Shown in pieces: positions 27,164-35,579 of a stretch of 64,000 bases of DNA. Below the pieces are notes generated by a model. That model was given only the letters and a program-made list of their open reading frames with translations. It was not told where the DNA came from and did not search any database. The DNA lies in the NCBI GenBank assembly GCA_030529135.1, contig JAUMXO010000003.1, positions 1 through 64,000 on the forward strand, in the 5' to 3' direction. Source of the DNA: Candidatus Saccharimonadota bacterium (GTDB lineage Bacteria > Patescibacteriota > Saccharimonadia > Saccharimonadales > Saccharimonadaceae). Each line of letters opens with the position of its first letter. Position 1 is the stretch's first letter. The translations under genes and the position numbers were made by a program.

Positions 27164-27561
27164 TGGCTGATAAGAAATACGTTTATGGCTTGGGCCGTCG
27201 CAAAGCGGCAACGGCTACAGCTAGACTTTATAAAGGTAAAGGTGAAATAACCATCAATGGTAAGCCGGCTTTAGAGTATTTGTCTGGTAATAAAACTATG
27301 CTTGCAGAAATTACTGATCCTTTAGCTATTGCCGAAAAGCAAAAAGAGTATGATATTACTATTTTGGTAAAAGGCGGTGGCTTGTCAGGTCAGGTGGACG
27401 CAATCAAATTAGCGATTTCTAAGGCACTAGTTTTGGAGGCGCCAGATCTTCGCCCAATGCTCAAGAAAGCGGGCATGATGAAGCGCGATCCTCGTGAGAA
27501 AGAACGTAAGAAATACGGTCTCCGCTCCGCGAGAAAGAAAGAACAGTTCTCTAAACGTTAA
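27163..27561 (+). CDS. rpsI: 30S ribosomal protein S9
   Basis: S9 reaches the P-site with its C-terminal tail. YGLGRRKAATATARLYKGKGEITING at the start and KAGMMKRDPREKERKKYGLRSARKKEQFSKR at the end, with the terminal Lys-Arg, are diagnostic. 132 residues. Last gene of the alpha operon; its final codon and stop are part of a long palindrome. Confidence 0.97.
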   Translation: MADKKYVYGLGRRKAATATARLYKGKGEITINGKPALEYLSGNKTMLAEITDPLAIAEKQKEYDITILVKGGGLSGQVDAIKLAISKALVLEAPDLRPMLKKAGMMKRDPREKERKKYGLRSARKKEQFSKR

Positions 27562-27712
27562 ATCTGTTTTATGTTCAGCGTTGAAACGCTCGTCTAATCA
27601 AAAATCTGGTTTTAGGCAGGCCTGTGCCGGAATTTCAGTTCCGCACTCGGCCTGTAAAACCAGATTTTTTGATTGGGAGGTTTCAAATGCTTCACAAAAA
27701 CAGATTTTGACG
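27556..27712. repeat. 157-bp palindrome between rpsI and thyA
   Basis: Outer arms CGTTAAATCTGTTTT and AAAAACAGATTTTGACG pair with one bulge; TTGAAAC pairs with GTTTCAA; AATCAAAAATCTGGTTTTA pairs with TAAAACCAGATTTTTTGATT; an inner AGGCC/GGCCT tip contains GCCGGAATTTCAGTTCCGC. It begins in the last codon of rpsI and covers the thyA -35 region. Confidence 0.9.
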
Positions 27713-27719
27713 CTATAAT
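27691..27719 (+). promoter_or_regulatory. Promoter of the thyA operon
   Basis: TTCACA (27691-27696), 17-base spacer, TATAAT (27714-27719). The -35 box sits in the right arm of the palindrome. Confidence 0.75.
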
Positions 27720-27740
27720 TATACTAGTTAGGAGGTACAA

Positions 27741-28706
27741 ATGAGCGTTTTCGATGATCAATACATTAATCTCTGTAAGAGAATTCTTGCTGATGGTGAA
27801 AAGGTTTTGAATTATAAGAAGACAGATTCTAGAAATGAGCAAGTTGCGAATGCGATTCCAGACCATACAGCGCAGGCGAAGTCTGAAGCAAGAACGATTC
27901 GGTTGCCGCATCAAGTTTTGCAATTTGATCTCGAGGAAGAATTTCCGATTTTGGTTTCTAAAAAAGTCGGCTTCAAGACTGCTACCTTAGAGCTTCTTTG
28001 GATTTACCAGCAGGCTTCGAATGACGTGCGTTGGTTACAAGAAAGAAATGTGAAAATTTGGAATGAGTGGGAGATTGACGAAGATGGAAATTATCAAGGA
28101 CGAAATATCAATCAGATTTTTAAAACAAATCATCCGAACGAGCCGGATACTGATTTTGCTCATACTATTGGTACGGCATATGGATGGATTGTGAAGCGTT
28201 ATCATTTGATCGAGAATTTGATAGAGACCCTCAAAACCAATCCAGGCAATCGGCGAATGGTGCTTTCTTTATGGCAAAATGAATGGTTGGAGACTGCAGC
28301 GCTCCCTAGCTGCGTGTGGAACAGCCAGTGGAACTTGATAGATGGTAAGTTGAATTTGCTCGTGACTTCGCGTTCTACGGATGTGCCGCTCGGCCTTCCG
28401 TTTAATATTGCACAATATGCGGTACTTGATTATATGGTGGCGCAGTGTGTGGGCGCAAAACCCGGCCAATTTACTTTTGTCACGAACGATGCACATATTT
28501 ACGAAAATCAGGTAGATGGAATCAAAGAGCAAATTGAAAAATATGAGCAAGCAATAAAAGACGGGACCTTGCCTGACGCACCAAAGATTTGGCTGAATCC
28601 TGAGATCAAAGATTTCTATAAGTTTGATTCATCTAAGGAACTTAAAGATATTAAATTATTAAATTATGAGAATCTTGGTACAATTAAAATGCCGGTAACG
28701 GAGTAA
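27741..28706 (+). CDS. thyA: Thymidylate synthase
   Basis: Methylates dUMP to dTMP with methylenetetrahydrofolate, producing dihydrofolate. The catalytic Cys is in ALPSCVWNSQW (the usual PPCH is varied to PSCV); the dUMP-binding segment is TSRSTDVPLGLPFNIAQYAVL. Length 321 exceeds the 264 of E. coli and matches longer Gram-positive forms with an insertion in the first half. An AGGAGG ribosome binding site precedes it. It shares an operon with folA and glyA, which close the thymidylate cycle. Confidence 0.95.
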   Translation: MSVFDDQYINLCKRILADGEKVLNYKKTDSRNEQVANAIPDHTAQAKSEARTIRLPHQVLQFDLEEEFPILVSKKVGFKTATLELLWIYQQASNDVRWLQERNVKIWNEWEIDEDGNYQGRNINQIFKTNHPNEPDTDFAHTIGTAYGWIVKRYHLIENLIETLKTNPGNRRMVLSLWQNEWLETAALPSCVWNSQWNLIDGKLNLLVTSRSTDVPLGLPFNIAQYAVLDYMVAQCVGAKPGQFTFVTNDAHIYENQVDGIKEQIEKYEQAIKDGTLPDAPKIWLNPEIKDFYKFDSSKELKDIKLLNYENLGTIKMPVTE

Positions 28707-28708
28707 AA

Positions 28709-28774
28709 ATGGACAAAATTACGGGAAAATTAAAGGCGCTTAGATTATTAAAAAACAGAGGTAAAAATGTTTAG
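28709..28774 (+). CDS. Possible 21-residue micro-ORF coupled to folA
   Basis: ATG 28709 with GGAG about 5 nt upstream encodes 21 basic residues (MDKITGKLKALRLLKNRGKN then V) and stops at TAG 28772-28774, overlapping the folA start by 8 bases. It could translate as a coupling leader that feeds ribosomes to folA, which has only GAGG in front. Could equally be chance. Confidence 0.35.
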   Translation: MDKITGKLKALRLLKNRGKNV

Positions 28775-29240
28775 TATAATTGCGGCGATTGGAAAAAATT
28801 GGGAGTTAGGGAAAGGTGGCAAACTAGTTTTTCGTATTAAGGATGATATGAAATTTTTTAAAGACACTACCTCGGGTCATAAGATTGTGATGGGGAGAAG
28901 AACTTGGGAATCTTTAGCTGGAAAGCTACCAAATCGTACTAATATTGTGCTGTCAACGCACGATATGGATGGTCCGGACGAGGTTGTCCACGACATGCAG
29001 ACTTTTATTGAAAATAACAAAGACACCGATGAGGAAATTTTTGTGATTGGTGGGGGTTCTGTCTATATGCAATTTTTACCATATGCTTCGAAAATCTATT
29101 TAACTGAAGTAGATGCGGAAGATTTAAAGGCGGATGCGTTTTTTCCGGAATTTGATAAATCTAAGTATGATAAAACGATAATAAGGGAAGGAAAGGAAAA
29201 TGATCTAGCTTTTAAAATTTCCTTATATCAGCTTAAATAA
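28767..29240 (+). CDS. folA: Dihydrofolate reductase
   Basis: Regenerates tetrahydrofolate with NADPH. FSIIAAIGKNWELGKGGKLVF at the N-terminus, the DDMKFFKDTTSGHKIVMGRRTWESL nucleotide-binding region, PNRTNIVLS, and IFVIGGGSVYMQFLP (GG motif) are all present. Length 157 is normal. It is placed between thyA, which consumes tetrahydrofolate, and glyA, which loads it. Confidence 0.96.
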   Translation: MFSIIAAIGKNWELGKGGKLVFRIKDDMKFFKDTTSGHKIVMGRRTWESLAGKLPNRTNIVLSTHDMDGPDEVVHDMQTFIENNKDTDEEIFVIGGGSVYMQFLPYASKIYLTEVDAEDLKADAFFPEFDKSKYDKTIIREGKENDLAFKISLYQLK

Positions 29241-29255
29241 TCTAAAGGAGGAAAA

Positions 29256-30638
29256 ATGAAAGACTTGGTATTTGACTTAATTTCGCAGGAAAAAATTCGA
29301 CAGAAAGAGGGCTTGGAGCTGATTCCGAGCGAGAACTATGTGTCGGCTGAAGTTCTAAAAGCTATGGGCTCGATTTTGACTAATAAATATTCGGAAGGCT
29401 ATCCATCTTTTGAAGGAATTGGCGACGTTGATTCTGAATGGAGTGAAAAGAAAATTACAGAGGAGGTTTTACCAAATTATCGCTATTATGGTGGGCAAAA
29501 AAATGTAGATCGGATTGAAAGATTAGCAATAGATAGAGCTTGCAGATTATTTCATGCAGATCATGCGAATGTACAGCCGCATTCTGGGGCTCAGGCTAAT
29601 ACTGCAGTGTATTATGCTTGGTGCGAACCAGGTGATAGAATTCTTGGAATGTCACTTCCAGCTGGGGGGCATCTTACGCATGGTGCGCCGGTGACTTTGT
29701 CTGCCCATATATATGATTTTGTAGGGTATGGGGTGGACTCGGATGGTGATATTGATTATAAAGATATGGAAGAAAAAGCGCTCGAAACAGATCCGAAGAT
29801 TATTCTGGTAGGATATTCAGCTTTTATGAAAATTCCAGATTTTAAAAGAGTTTCCGAAATCAGAAAAAAAGCCGAGAAAAAATTTGGTCATGAGATACTT
29901 TTGATGGCGGATATGGCGCATGTAGCAGGGTTAATTGCTGGTGGGGTGCACCCGAATCCTTTGGATTTTGGGTTTGACGTAATGACTACTACCACACATA
30001 AGACTTTGAGGGGTCCAAGAGGCGGATTAATTTTATCAAAAGGCAATGTAGCTTCTCCTCTCAAAAAACCAGCTAGAACTTTGGAAAATATCCCAATTCT
30101 GATTGATAGAGCGGTGTTTCCGGGCACACAGGGTGGCCCTTTGGAGCATATTATTGCAGCCAAAGCGGTGGCGTTCGGCGAGGCACTCCAGCCTTCGTTT
30201 AAAAAATATGCTGAGCAGATTGTAAAAAATGCTAAGGTTTTAGCGGAAGAATTAAAGGCGCTTGGATTTGTCTTGCAGGGAGGTGGAACGGAAAACCATT
30301 TAATTTTAATAGATTGTATGAAAAGTTTTGGTTTTGATGGAAAAATCTATGAAAAGGCGTTGGATATGGTGGGGTTAACCCTAAATGCCAATGCGCTCCC
30401 GACGGATAAGGGTGGCGCTTTTAGACCGTCAGGTGTGAGGTTAGGTACACCAGCGATTACTACTAGAGGTTTAAAAGAGGCGGAGATGAAAATTTTGGCT
30501 GGCTGGATGAAGGAAGTTGCAGATATTTGTAAAGAAACTGAAACTGAGGAAAAATTAGCAAATAGTATTGATAAATTTGATAAGATAGCGGAAAAAGTAA
30601 AAGCGTTAGCTTTGGAGTTTATGGTACCAGGAATTTAG
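29256..30638 (+). CDS. glyA: Serine hydroxymethyltransferase
   Basis: PLP enzyme converting serine plus tetrahydrofolate to glycine plus methylenetetrahydrofolate. The PLP lysine is in MTTTTHKTLRGPRGGLI; other markers are LIPSENYVSAEVL, NVQPHSGAQANTAVY and GTPAITTRGL. Length 460 is longer than the common 415-430 because of insertions in the first half. An AAAGGAGG ribosome binding site is present. Last gene of the thyA-folA-glyA unit. Confidence 0.97.
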   Translation: MKDLVFDLISQEKIRQKEGLELIPSENYVSAEVLKAMGSILTNKYSEGYPSFEGIGDVDSEWSEKKITEEVLPNYRYYGGQKNVDRIERLAIDRACRLFHADHANVQPHSGAQANTAVYYAWCEPGDRILGMSLPAGGHLTHGAPVTLSAHIYDFVGYGVDSDGDIDYKDMEEKALETDPKIILVGYSAFMKIPDFKRVSEIRKKAEKKFGHEILLMADMAHVAGLIAGGVHPNPLDFGFDVMTTTTHKTLRGPRGGLILSKGNVASPLKKPARTLENIPILIDRAVFPGTQGGPLEHIIAAKAVAFGEALQPSFKKYAEQIVKNAKVLAEELKALGFVLQGGGTENHLILIDCMKSFGFDGKIYEKALDMVGLTLNANALPTDKGGAFRPSGVRLGTPAITTRGLKEAEMKILAGWMKEVADICKETETEEKLANSIDKFDKIAEKVKALALEFMVPGI

Positions 30639-30679
30639 AAATATGATATAATATGGATATAGGGGATTCCGTATTATGT

Positions 30680-30755
30680 GGGGTGCTAGCTCATCTGGTA
30701 GAGCGCAACATTCGCATTGTTGAGGTGAGGAGTTCGAGTCTCCTGCACTCCACCA
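30680..30755 (+). tRNA. tRNA-Ala(CGC)
   Basis: Full cloverleaf: acceptor GGGGTGC / GCACTCC with the G3-U70 alanine identity pair, anticodon arm CAACA-TTCGCAT-TGTTG (anticodon CGC), T-arm with TTCGAGT loop, discriminator A and encoded CCA. Confidence 0.96.
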
Positions 30756-30891
30756 CATTTCATTTTGAAAAGTATTAAAAAAATGAGACTTGTTCTTCGA
30801 ATCGAGTCTCCTGCACTCCACCATATTTCATTTTGAAAAGTATTAAAAAAATGAGACTTGTTCTTCGAATCGAGTCTCCTGCACTCCACCA
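30734..30891. repeat. Three copies of the tRNA-Ala 3' tail at 68-bp period
   Basis: The last 22 nt of the tRNA (TCGAGTCTCCTGCACTCCAC plus CA) recur at 30802-30823 and 30870-30891, separated by two almost identical 46-bp spacers (CATTTTGAAAAGTATT...). The pattern resembles serial use of a tRNA 3' end as an attachment site, or a tandem slip duplication. Nothing else is seen in the gene-free stretch 30,756-31,014. Confidence 0.93.
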
Positions 30892-31014
30892 TATTTTAAA
30901 ATGCGCCAATATGTGAGATTCACTTTTTAGCTTGAGTCTTTTGAGCTTTATTATACTCGGAGTTTTTCAATATAAAATAATAAAATCAGTAAGGAGCTAG
31001 GTAGCCCCATTTTT

Positions 31015-31043
31015 TTGACAAAAATAAAAAAGTGTGGTAAAAT
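31015..31043 (+). promoter_or_regulatory. Promoter for the 31093 gene
   Basis: TTGACA (31015-31020), 17-base spacer, TAAAAT (31038-31043). Its position rules out upstream start codons for the following gene. Confidence 0.8.
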
Positions 31044-31092
31044 AATTTTTGATATCTTTTGGTGTTGTACTTTAAGAAAGGGGGTGTCTAGA

Positions 31093-31635
31093 ATGACACA
31101 TGAACAAATTTTTGAGATCCTGAAGTTATATGCTATCGATGATATAGCAGGCGCCTGGATGATAGAAAATGCTTTTTCTACCACGCTGTTTGGGCTATCG
31201 GAAAAAATTGCCGGGCAAATCGCTGATATCTCTGAATTTTCCGATCATTACGATATGGTTAAGAGAAGCGAAATGAATGATATCATTGAAGGTGTGGAGA
31301 GAATACTTGAGGATTTTGACGATATACAAACGTCCTGTGCAATGTTTCGTTTGGCAAAAATCACTCCAGGTCGCGCTAATGATTTGACTGGGGAAGTACT
31401 GAGAGTAATTTTTAAGAGCTTTGAGGAAAAACTTTCGATGGTCATTGCAAAAATACAGAAGGAACGTTCTGATGAAATGAAAGAAGATCGTGTAGCTTTC
31501 GAAATGACGCGATACGTAAGAACTGAACCGGTAGCAGAAATTATGGTTTGTTTATCAGAGATCAGCGCGGAAATTGCTAAGCTTGACAAAGATCTTACCT
31601 ACGCGATGGCACTGTATGGTAACCTCAAGATGTAG
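31093..31635 (+). CDS. Helical cytoplasmic protein, function unknown
   Basis: 180 residues from ATG 31093, chosen because an AAAGGGGGTG ribosome binding site precedes it and the promoter lies just upstream. The sequence is almost all predicted helix with charged heptads, no signal and no membrane segment; two lone cysteines. A single-gene unit with its own promoter and terminator. No family recognised. Confidence 0.65.
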   Translation: MTHEQIFEILKLYAIDDIAGAWMIENAFSTTLFGLSEKIAGQIADISEFSDHYDMVKRSEMNDIIEGVERILEDFDDIQTSCAMFRLAKITPGRANDLTGEVLRVIFKSFEEKLSMVIAKIQKERSDEMKEDRVAFEMTRYVRTEPVAEIMVCLSEISAEIAKLDKDLTYAMALYGNLKM

Positions 31636-31652
31636 TTTATGTGGTTTTAGAC

Positions 31653-31680
31653 AAAAAAGCTCCTAGAAAGGAGCTTTTTT
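31653..31680 (+). terminator. Intrinsic terminator
   Basis: AAAAAAGCTCCT, loop AGAA, AGGAGCTTTTTT. Confidence 0.93.
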
Positions 31681-31692
31681 GATTTTTGATAT

Positions 31693-32643
31693 TTAGATTT
31701 GGATTAAATCGGATTTGTCTAAATTGTGATCATTCATACAGACATGCATAATAGTGGGATTATCGTAAGTGTTATAATAATAAGTTTTGGAGGCAGTAGA
31801 ATATCCGCCAGTATAAATAGTTTTTTCGAAGCTATTTTCGTCCATATGGGCAGCACCTTCAATCATAGCGACGCCAGTTAAGGTATGAAACAAGCGTAAA
31901 ACATTTTCATCCTCTGTAGATTTGGTTGGGTAATGGGTATTAAGATAAGCCACGCGGACAAAGCGTGAAGTTGAATAATAATCGCCAGGAATTCCTCGCA
32001 TCATTGAGCCACTACCAAATGGAATGAGAGTTTCTTTTTCCCATTTGACTTCATGTGGGCGCTTAGGGCTTAAATTCATATAATTTCTTAGATTTTCTTG
32101 ATGCCAAGCGTAGCCAGGCTGATTAGTAAGGATATCGGCATTATTTTTGAAGATTTCCATGCCATTTTTGGTGTATTCTACTACAATAGACCGTTCTTTG
32201 TCGCCAATAATGTAATGGAGTTCGGATACGGGGTATTTTTCATTGATTGGCTTAGCTACGATGCAGGCATTTTTAAGAGCTTCTTCTACTTCATCTACGG
32301 ATGAAAAATTCATGGTAACCCAGAGCGGAAATTCATAAGCGGCAATATTAGTTTTTCCGTCGATGGCGTCTTCTTCGTATTTGGCATAACCAGGAAAATT
32401 GAGCCCAGCAACAGCGAGACCAGCTTCGTTGGCGCAATCAAAGTAAAGTGGAGTGTTTTCTTCTATAATTGCCATACCAATAATAGCCCCACCCTTGGTA
32501 GTCATTTCACCGAGAAATGCAGAATTATATTTGTATCCACGAGGGGTAATAACGACTTTTTCGCCGTAACCAGTCGTCCAGTCTAGGTTACGACCAAAAT
32601 ACATATTACCTTTATCATCACTAAAACGCACGCCTGTGCACAT
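31693..32643 (-). CDS. Choloylglycine hydrolase / penicillin V acylase-family amidase
   Basis: Ntn hydrolase that cleaves amide bonds, in characterised members of bile salts, penicillin V or N-acyl homoserine lactones. The start at 32643 is supported by a GGAG ribosome binding site and gives MCTGVRFSDDKGNMYFGRNLDW, so Met removal exposes the N-terminal nucleophile Cys2. The RNLDW motif and later NEAGLAVAGLNFPGY and GMEIFKNNADILTNQPGY fit the family. 316 residues is normal. No signal peptide. It has its own -10 box at 32671-32676. Substrate cannot be decided by eye. Confidence 0.88.
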   Translation of the reverse strand: MCTGVRFSDDKGNMYFGRNLDWTTGYGEKVVITPRGYKYNSAFLGEMTTKGGAIIGMAIIEENTPLYFDCANEAGLAVAGLNFPGYAKYEEDAIDGKTNIAAYEFPLWVTMNFSSVDEVEEALKNACIVAKPINEKYPVSELHYIIGDKERSIVVEYTKNGMEIFKNNADILTNQPGYAWHQENLRNYMNLSPKRPHEVKWEKETLIPFGSGSMMRGIPGDYYSTSRFVRVAYLNTHYPTKSTEDENVLRLFHTLTGVAMIEGAAHMDENSFEKTIYTGGYSTASKTYYYNTYDNPTIMHVCMNDHNLDKSDLIQI

Positions 32644-32702
32644 AAAACCACTCCTTTTTAAGATACTTTTATTATAGCACAAGCGGAATAAAAATGAAAT
32701 AA

Positions 32703-33368
32703 TTATATTTGGTCGGCGTAGACAACTAGACGGTGGGAGGCGTCGCCATTGCCATAGCTAGTACCAGTACAGGTCATAAATGCGACATCGTAATAATTAG
32801 CATAACGAGCTTGATTGATAATATCTATAAGGGAAGCATTGGCAATATTTCTCATATGGTCACCATTACAATCGTTATAGCCATTGTGACATAATTCCAA
32901 AGTGGTAGCACTGGTCTTTTTGAATATGCGGACATCTTTTACGAGGTAGGTAGTAGTAACTCCATTGTCATTTACAGAGATAGTGGAGCCGACACCATGA
33001 GTGCTGAGATTGCCAAAAAGATTAGATGAATTGTGAGCGTAAATAAGTTTATCGGTCTTATAGACGTCATTATAAGATAATGGAATGGCGTCAAAAGCCC
33101 CTTTGTGAACAGTAACACGATAATCGTAGCCAGCTGGATTAGAGGAAGTAGTAGAGATTTTAATATTTTTACCTCTGTAAGAAATGGTGGCGCTATCGGT
33201 TAAGTCGTTCAAATCGAGCTTGTTTACAGAATTTTTTTCTGATAAGAGTATTGTTTCTTCTTGCGTATCAGATTTTGGGACGATATCGGATTTAGTCTCA
33301 GAAATACCTCTGGAGGCAAAAAAACCGATAGCAAGTACAGATAATAAAACTAATAAATAATTTTTCAT
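32703..33368 (-). CDS. Second sortase-like protein
   Basis: Anchored by an N-terminal hydrophobic segment (3-20). The C-terminal half carries a sortase triad: His in LIYAHNSSNLFG, Cys in AFMTCTGTSYG and Arg in ASHRLVVYA. It is 221 residues and only distantly similar in sequence to the sortase after secY. It stands upstream of the choloylglycine-hydrolase-like gene on the same strand but each has its own promoter. A sorting role on surface proteins is likely; its targets are not obvious in this window. Confidence 0.75.
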   Translation of the reverse strand: MKNYLLVLLSVLAIGFFASRGISETKSDIVPKSDTQEETILLSEKNSVNKLDLNDLTDSATISYRGKNIKISTTSSNPAGYDYRVTVHKGAFDAIPLSYNDVYKTDKLIYAHNSSNLFGNLSTHGVGSTISVNDNGVTTTYLVKDVRIFKKTSATTLELCHNGYNDCNGDHMRNIANASLIDIINQARYANYYDVAFMTCTGTSYGNGDASHRLVVYADQI

Positions 33369-33396
33369 TAAATAACTCCCAACGTTATCTGTCTTT

Positions 33397-33425
33397 ATTA
33401 TATCATACTTATGCTAAAAAGTCAA
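33397..33425 (-). promoter_or_regulatory. Promoter of the second sortase gene
   Basis: On the minus strand TTGACT, 17-base spacer, TATAAT. Divergent from the -10 box TATAAT at 33458-33463 that serves the HD-domain gene. Confidence 0.8.
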
Positions 33426-33501
33426 CCTTTTGTCATTTACTTTTAGGGGAAATATGATATAATTGTGCAGAAGGTGGGAGTAGTTTAACAAGGAGGGGTT
33501 T

Positions 33502-34380
33502 ATGAATAAGTATGAGATATATCAGAAGTATCAGGCGATTATGAGAGAAGAAATCCGTGTCAGAGGTGTGAAAAACTGGATGATTCACTATAAAAAGGTA
33601 GTGGATAATCCTGAAGATTTCTATAATATGGTATGGAGAATATTCGAAGTAACGAAATTGGGGTTTCTCCCCAGATCGTACAACAAGTGTTATGGGCTGA
33701 CTGACGCAGATTTTATCTATGAGTCAGTTGGGGCACACACTAATCTGGCTTTAAGCATTCTGGAACATGCCATTAGTTTCCAGTTCGGGGAGCAGTTCTC
33801 TAGATATCACGATCTGCCGTTCTATACGCCCGATGGCTACTCTTACAGGGATATGGTTGAATGTATTTTAATGCACGATCTTGCCGAGAACGAAATTGGC
33901 GATATTCCTGACAATGGAGGTATGGACGCAGAAGAGAAGGATAAGCTCGAATATAAGTATTTTAGGGATTATATCGAGAGCTACCCTGGAAATCAGGCCG
34001 CGCGGAGGAATAATCTGTTGGCACTCTTTAGAAGTATGCAGCGGCATGATTCTCAGACTGGAAATCTTCTTTATCTGTCGGATAAAGTGTCTGCCTTGAT
34101 GGTGACCCTCTGTCTTGACTCTATTGAAAAATCTCCGATGATCTGCAAAGACAGCGAATATTTGTCTGCACGGGACTATGCGGAGATGAGTATGTGCGAC
34201 TTTACTACCGAGGATGGCAGGTGCAAGGCTTCAGAGATGTGGGCGATCGACTTTTTTGAAATGCGTCACATCGTAGATTTAGATAAGTCTTTCTTCTTTA
34301 CTGCCTTGATAGTGATGGCTACCTTGATAGTCAATAATTGTTGGTATAGCTGGAGAACGAAGGCTTATGTTTCTATTTAA
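33502..34380 (+). CDS. HD-domain phosphohydrolase, membrane-tailed
   Basis: Metal-dependent phosphohydrolase related by eye to the YfbR/HDDC2 group of 5'-nucleotidases: His in SVGAHTNLAL, the HD pair in ECILMHDLAENEIGDIPDN and a distal Asp in LLYLSDKVSALM. Residues about 265-285 (ALIVMATLIVNNCWYSW) are hydrophobic and could tether the protein. Shine-Dalgarno AAGGAGGGG. A single gene with its own promoter and terminator. Substrate unknown; nucleotide monophosphates are a guess from the family. Confidence 0.75.
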   Translation: MNKYEIYQKYQAIMREEIRVRGVKNWMIHYKKVVDNPEDFYNMVWRIFEVTKLGFLPRSYNKCYGLTDADFIYESVGAHTNLALSILEHAISFQFGEQFSRYHDLPFYTPDGYSYRDMVECILMHDLAENEIGDIPDNGGMDAEEKDKLEYKYFRDYIESYPGNQAARRNNLLALFRSMQRHDSQTGNLLYLSDKVSALMVTLCLDSIEKSPMICKDSEYLSARDYAEMSMCDFTTEDGRCKASEMWAIDFFEMRHIVDLDKSFFFTALIVMATLIVNNCWYSWRTKAYVSI

Positions 34381-34393
34381 CCCCACCTTTATG

Positions 34394-34420
34394 GCCCTGT
34401 TTTTAAAAACAGGGCTTTTT
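34394..34420 (+). terminator. Intrinsic terminator
   Basis: GCCCTGTTTTTAAAAACAGGGC then TTTTTT. Confidence 0.92.
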
Positions 34421-34441
34421 AATGTTTTTTGGACAAAAAAA

Positions 34442-34517
34442 TGGTGGAGTATAGGAGATTCGAACTCCTCACCTCTTCTATGCCATAGAAGCGCTCTACC
34501 AAATGAGCTAATACCCC
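34442..34517 (-). tRNA. tRNA-Ala(GGC)
   Basis: Acceptor GGGGTAT / ATACTCC with G3-U70, anticodon arm CTTCT-ATGGCAT-AGAAG (anticodon GGC), T-arm with TTCGAAT loop, encoded CCA. Confidence 0.96.
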
Positions 34518-34556
34518 GTGGTTTTATTTTACCATAAACTATGCTAAAATAAAAGT

Positions 34557-35567
34557 ATGAAGACGATTTTAACGGGGATTAGAGCGAATTCGGTACTAAC
34601 TTTAGGGAATTATCTTGGAGCGCTTTTGCCGATGGTGCGACTTTCGAATAAATATTCTAATGAATACAATATAAATATTTTCGTGCCAGATCTCCATTCG
34701 ATTATTTCGGAAGTGGATGGGGACCTGCAGGAAAATATTATTCGTACGCTTAAATATTATTTGGTGGCAGGTCTTAAAATAAATGAGAATGTGCATATTT
34801 ATAGGCAAAGTCATGTACCAGCACATTCGGAGCTCTGTTGGATTTTGAATTGCAATGCCACGATGGGTGAAATGGGTCGGATGACTCAATATAAGGAGAA
34901 ATCTGAGGGTAAGGCTAGTGCTAATGTTGGAGTATTCGATTATCCTGTACTGATGGCGGCGGATATTTTGCTTCACGATGCTGATTATGTGCCACTGGGT
35001 GAAGATCAATTCCAGCATATAGAACTGACTCGGAATGTTGCAGAGCGCTTTAATCATAGATACGGAGAAGTATTTACGGTGCCGGTGGAGACCGCTAAAC
35101 AGGTAGAATTTATGGGGGTAGAAAAGCCAATTCGGGTGCGCGATTTGGTGAATCCAGAGAAAAAGATGAGTAAATCTACAGCTTCGGAAAATTCCAAGAT
35201 TATGCTTGATGACACGCCGGAAAAGGCAGCAAAGAAAATTATGAGTGCGACGACGGATTCATTCTCGGATGTGCAATTTGATTTTGAAACTAGACCGGGA
35301 ATCTCTAATCTTCTTTACATTGAAGCTTTACTGACTGATACACCTCTGACAGAGGTAGTGGAAAAATGGCAAGGCGAGACTCGTTACGGTGAGCTGAAAA
35401 AGCAAGTAGCAGAGAGTGTTTCTGGGATGCTTTCGGAGTTTCAGGCTAAGTTAAGTGCGATTTCGGATGAAGAGGTATTAGAATTATTTACTGAGGGTGA
35501 GAAATATGCTAACGAAGTAGCAAACAAAAAATTACTAGCAGTTCAAAAAGCGGTGCATCTAAGGTAA
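34557..35567 (+). CDS. trpS: Tryptophanyl-tRNA synthetase
   Basis: Class Ic synthetase charging tRNA-Trp. TGIRANSVLTLGNYLGAL is the HIGH-type region, GEDQFQHIELTRNVAERFN binds tryptophan/ATP, and NPEKKMSKST is the KMSKS loop. 336 residues, normal for the short bacterial form. The -10 box TAAAAT (34545-34550) ends 6 nt before the ATG: leaderless. Confidence 0.96.
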   Translation: MKTILTGIRANSVLTLGNYLGALLPMVRLSNKYSNEYNINIFVPDLHSIISEVDGDLQENIIRTLKYYLVAGLKINENVHIYRQSHVPAHSELCWILNCNATMGEMGRMTQYKEKSEGKASANVGVFDYPVLMAADILLHDADYVPLGEDQFQHIELTRNVAERFNHRYGEVFTVPVETAKQVEFMGVEKPIRVRDLVNPEKKMSKSTASENSKIMLDDTPEKAAKKIMSATTDSFSDVQFDFETRPGISNLLYIEALLTDTPLTEVVEKWQGETRYGELKKQVAESVSGMLSEFQAKLSAISDEEVLELFTEGEKYANEVANKKLLAVQKAVHLR

Positions 35568-35579
35568 AAAGGTCTTCTG

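Noticed and set aside
30734-30891. CRISPR array
   Set aside because: The spacers are identical to each other and the repeat is a tRNA tail; there are no cas genes.
30606-30892. Two overlapping minus-strand open frames with nearly the same protein
   Set aside because: They arise from the 68-bp tandem repeat and the tRNA-Ala gene read in reverse; no promoter or ribosome binding site.
31015-31092. An upstream start for the 31093 gene
   Set aside because: It would overlap the promoter and lacks a ribosome binding site, whereas 31093 has a strong one.
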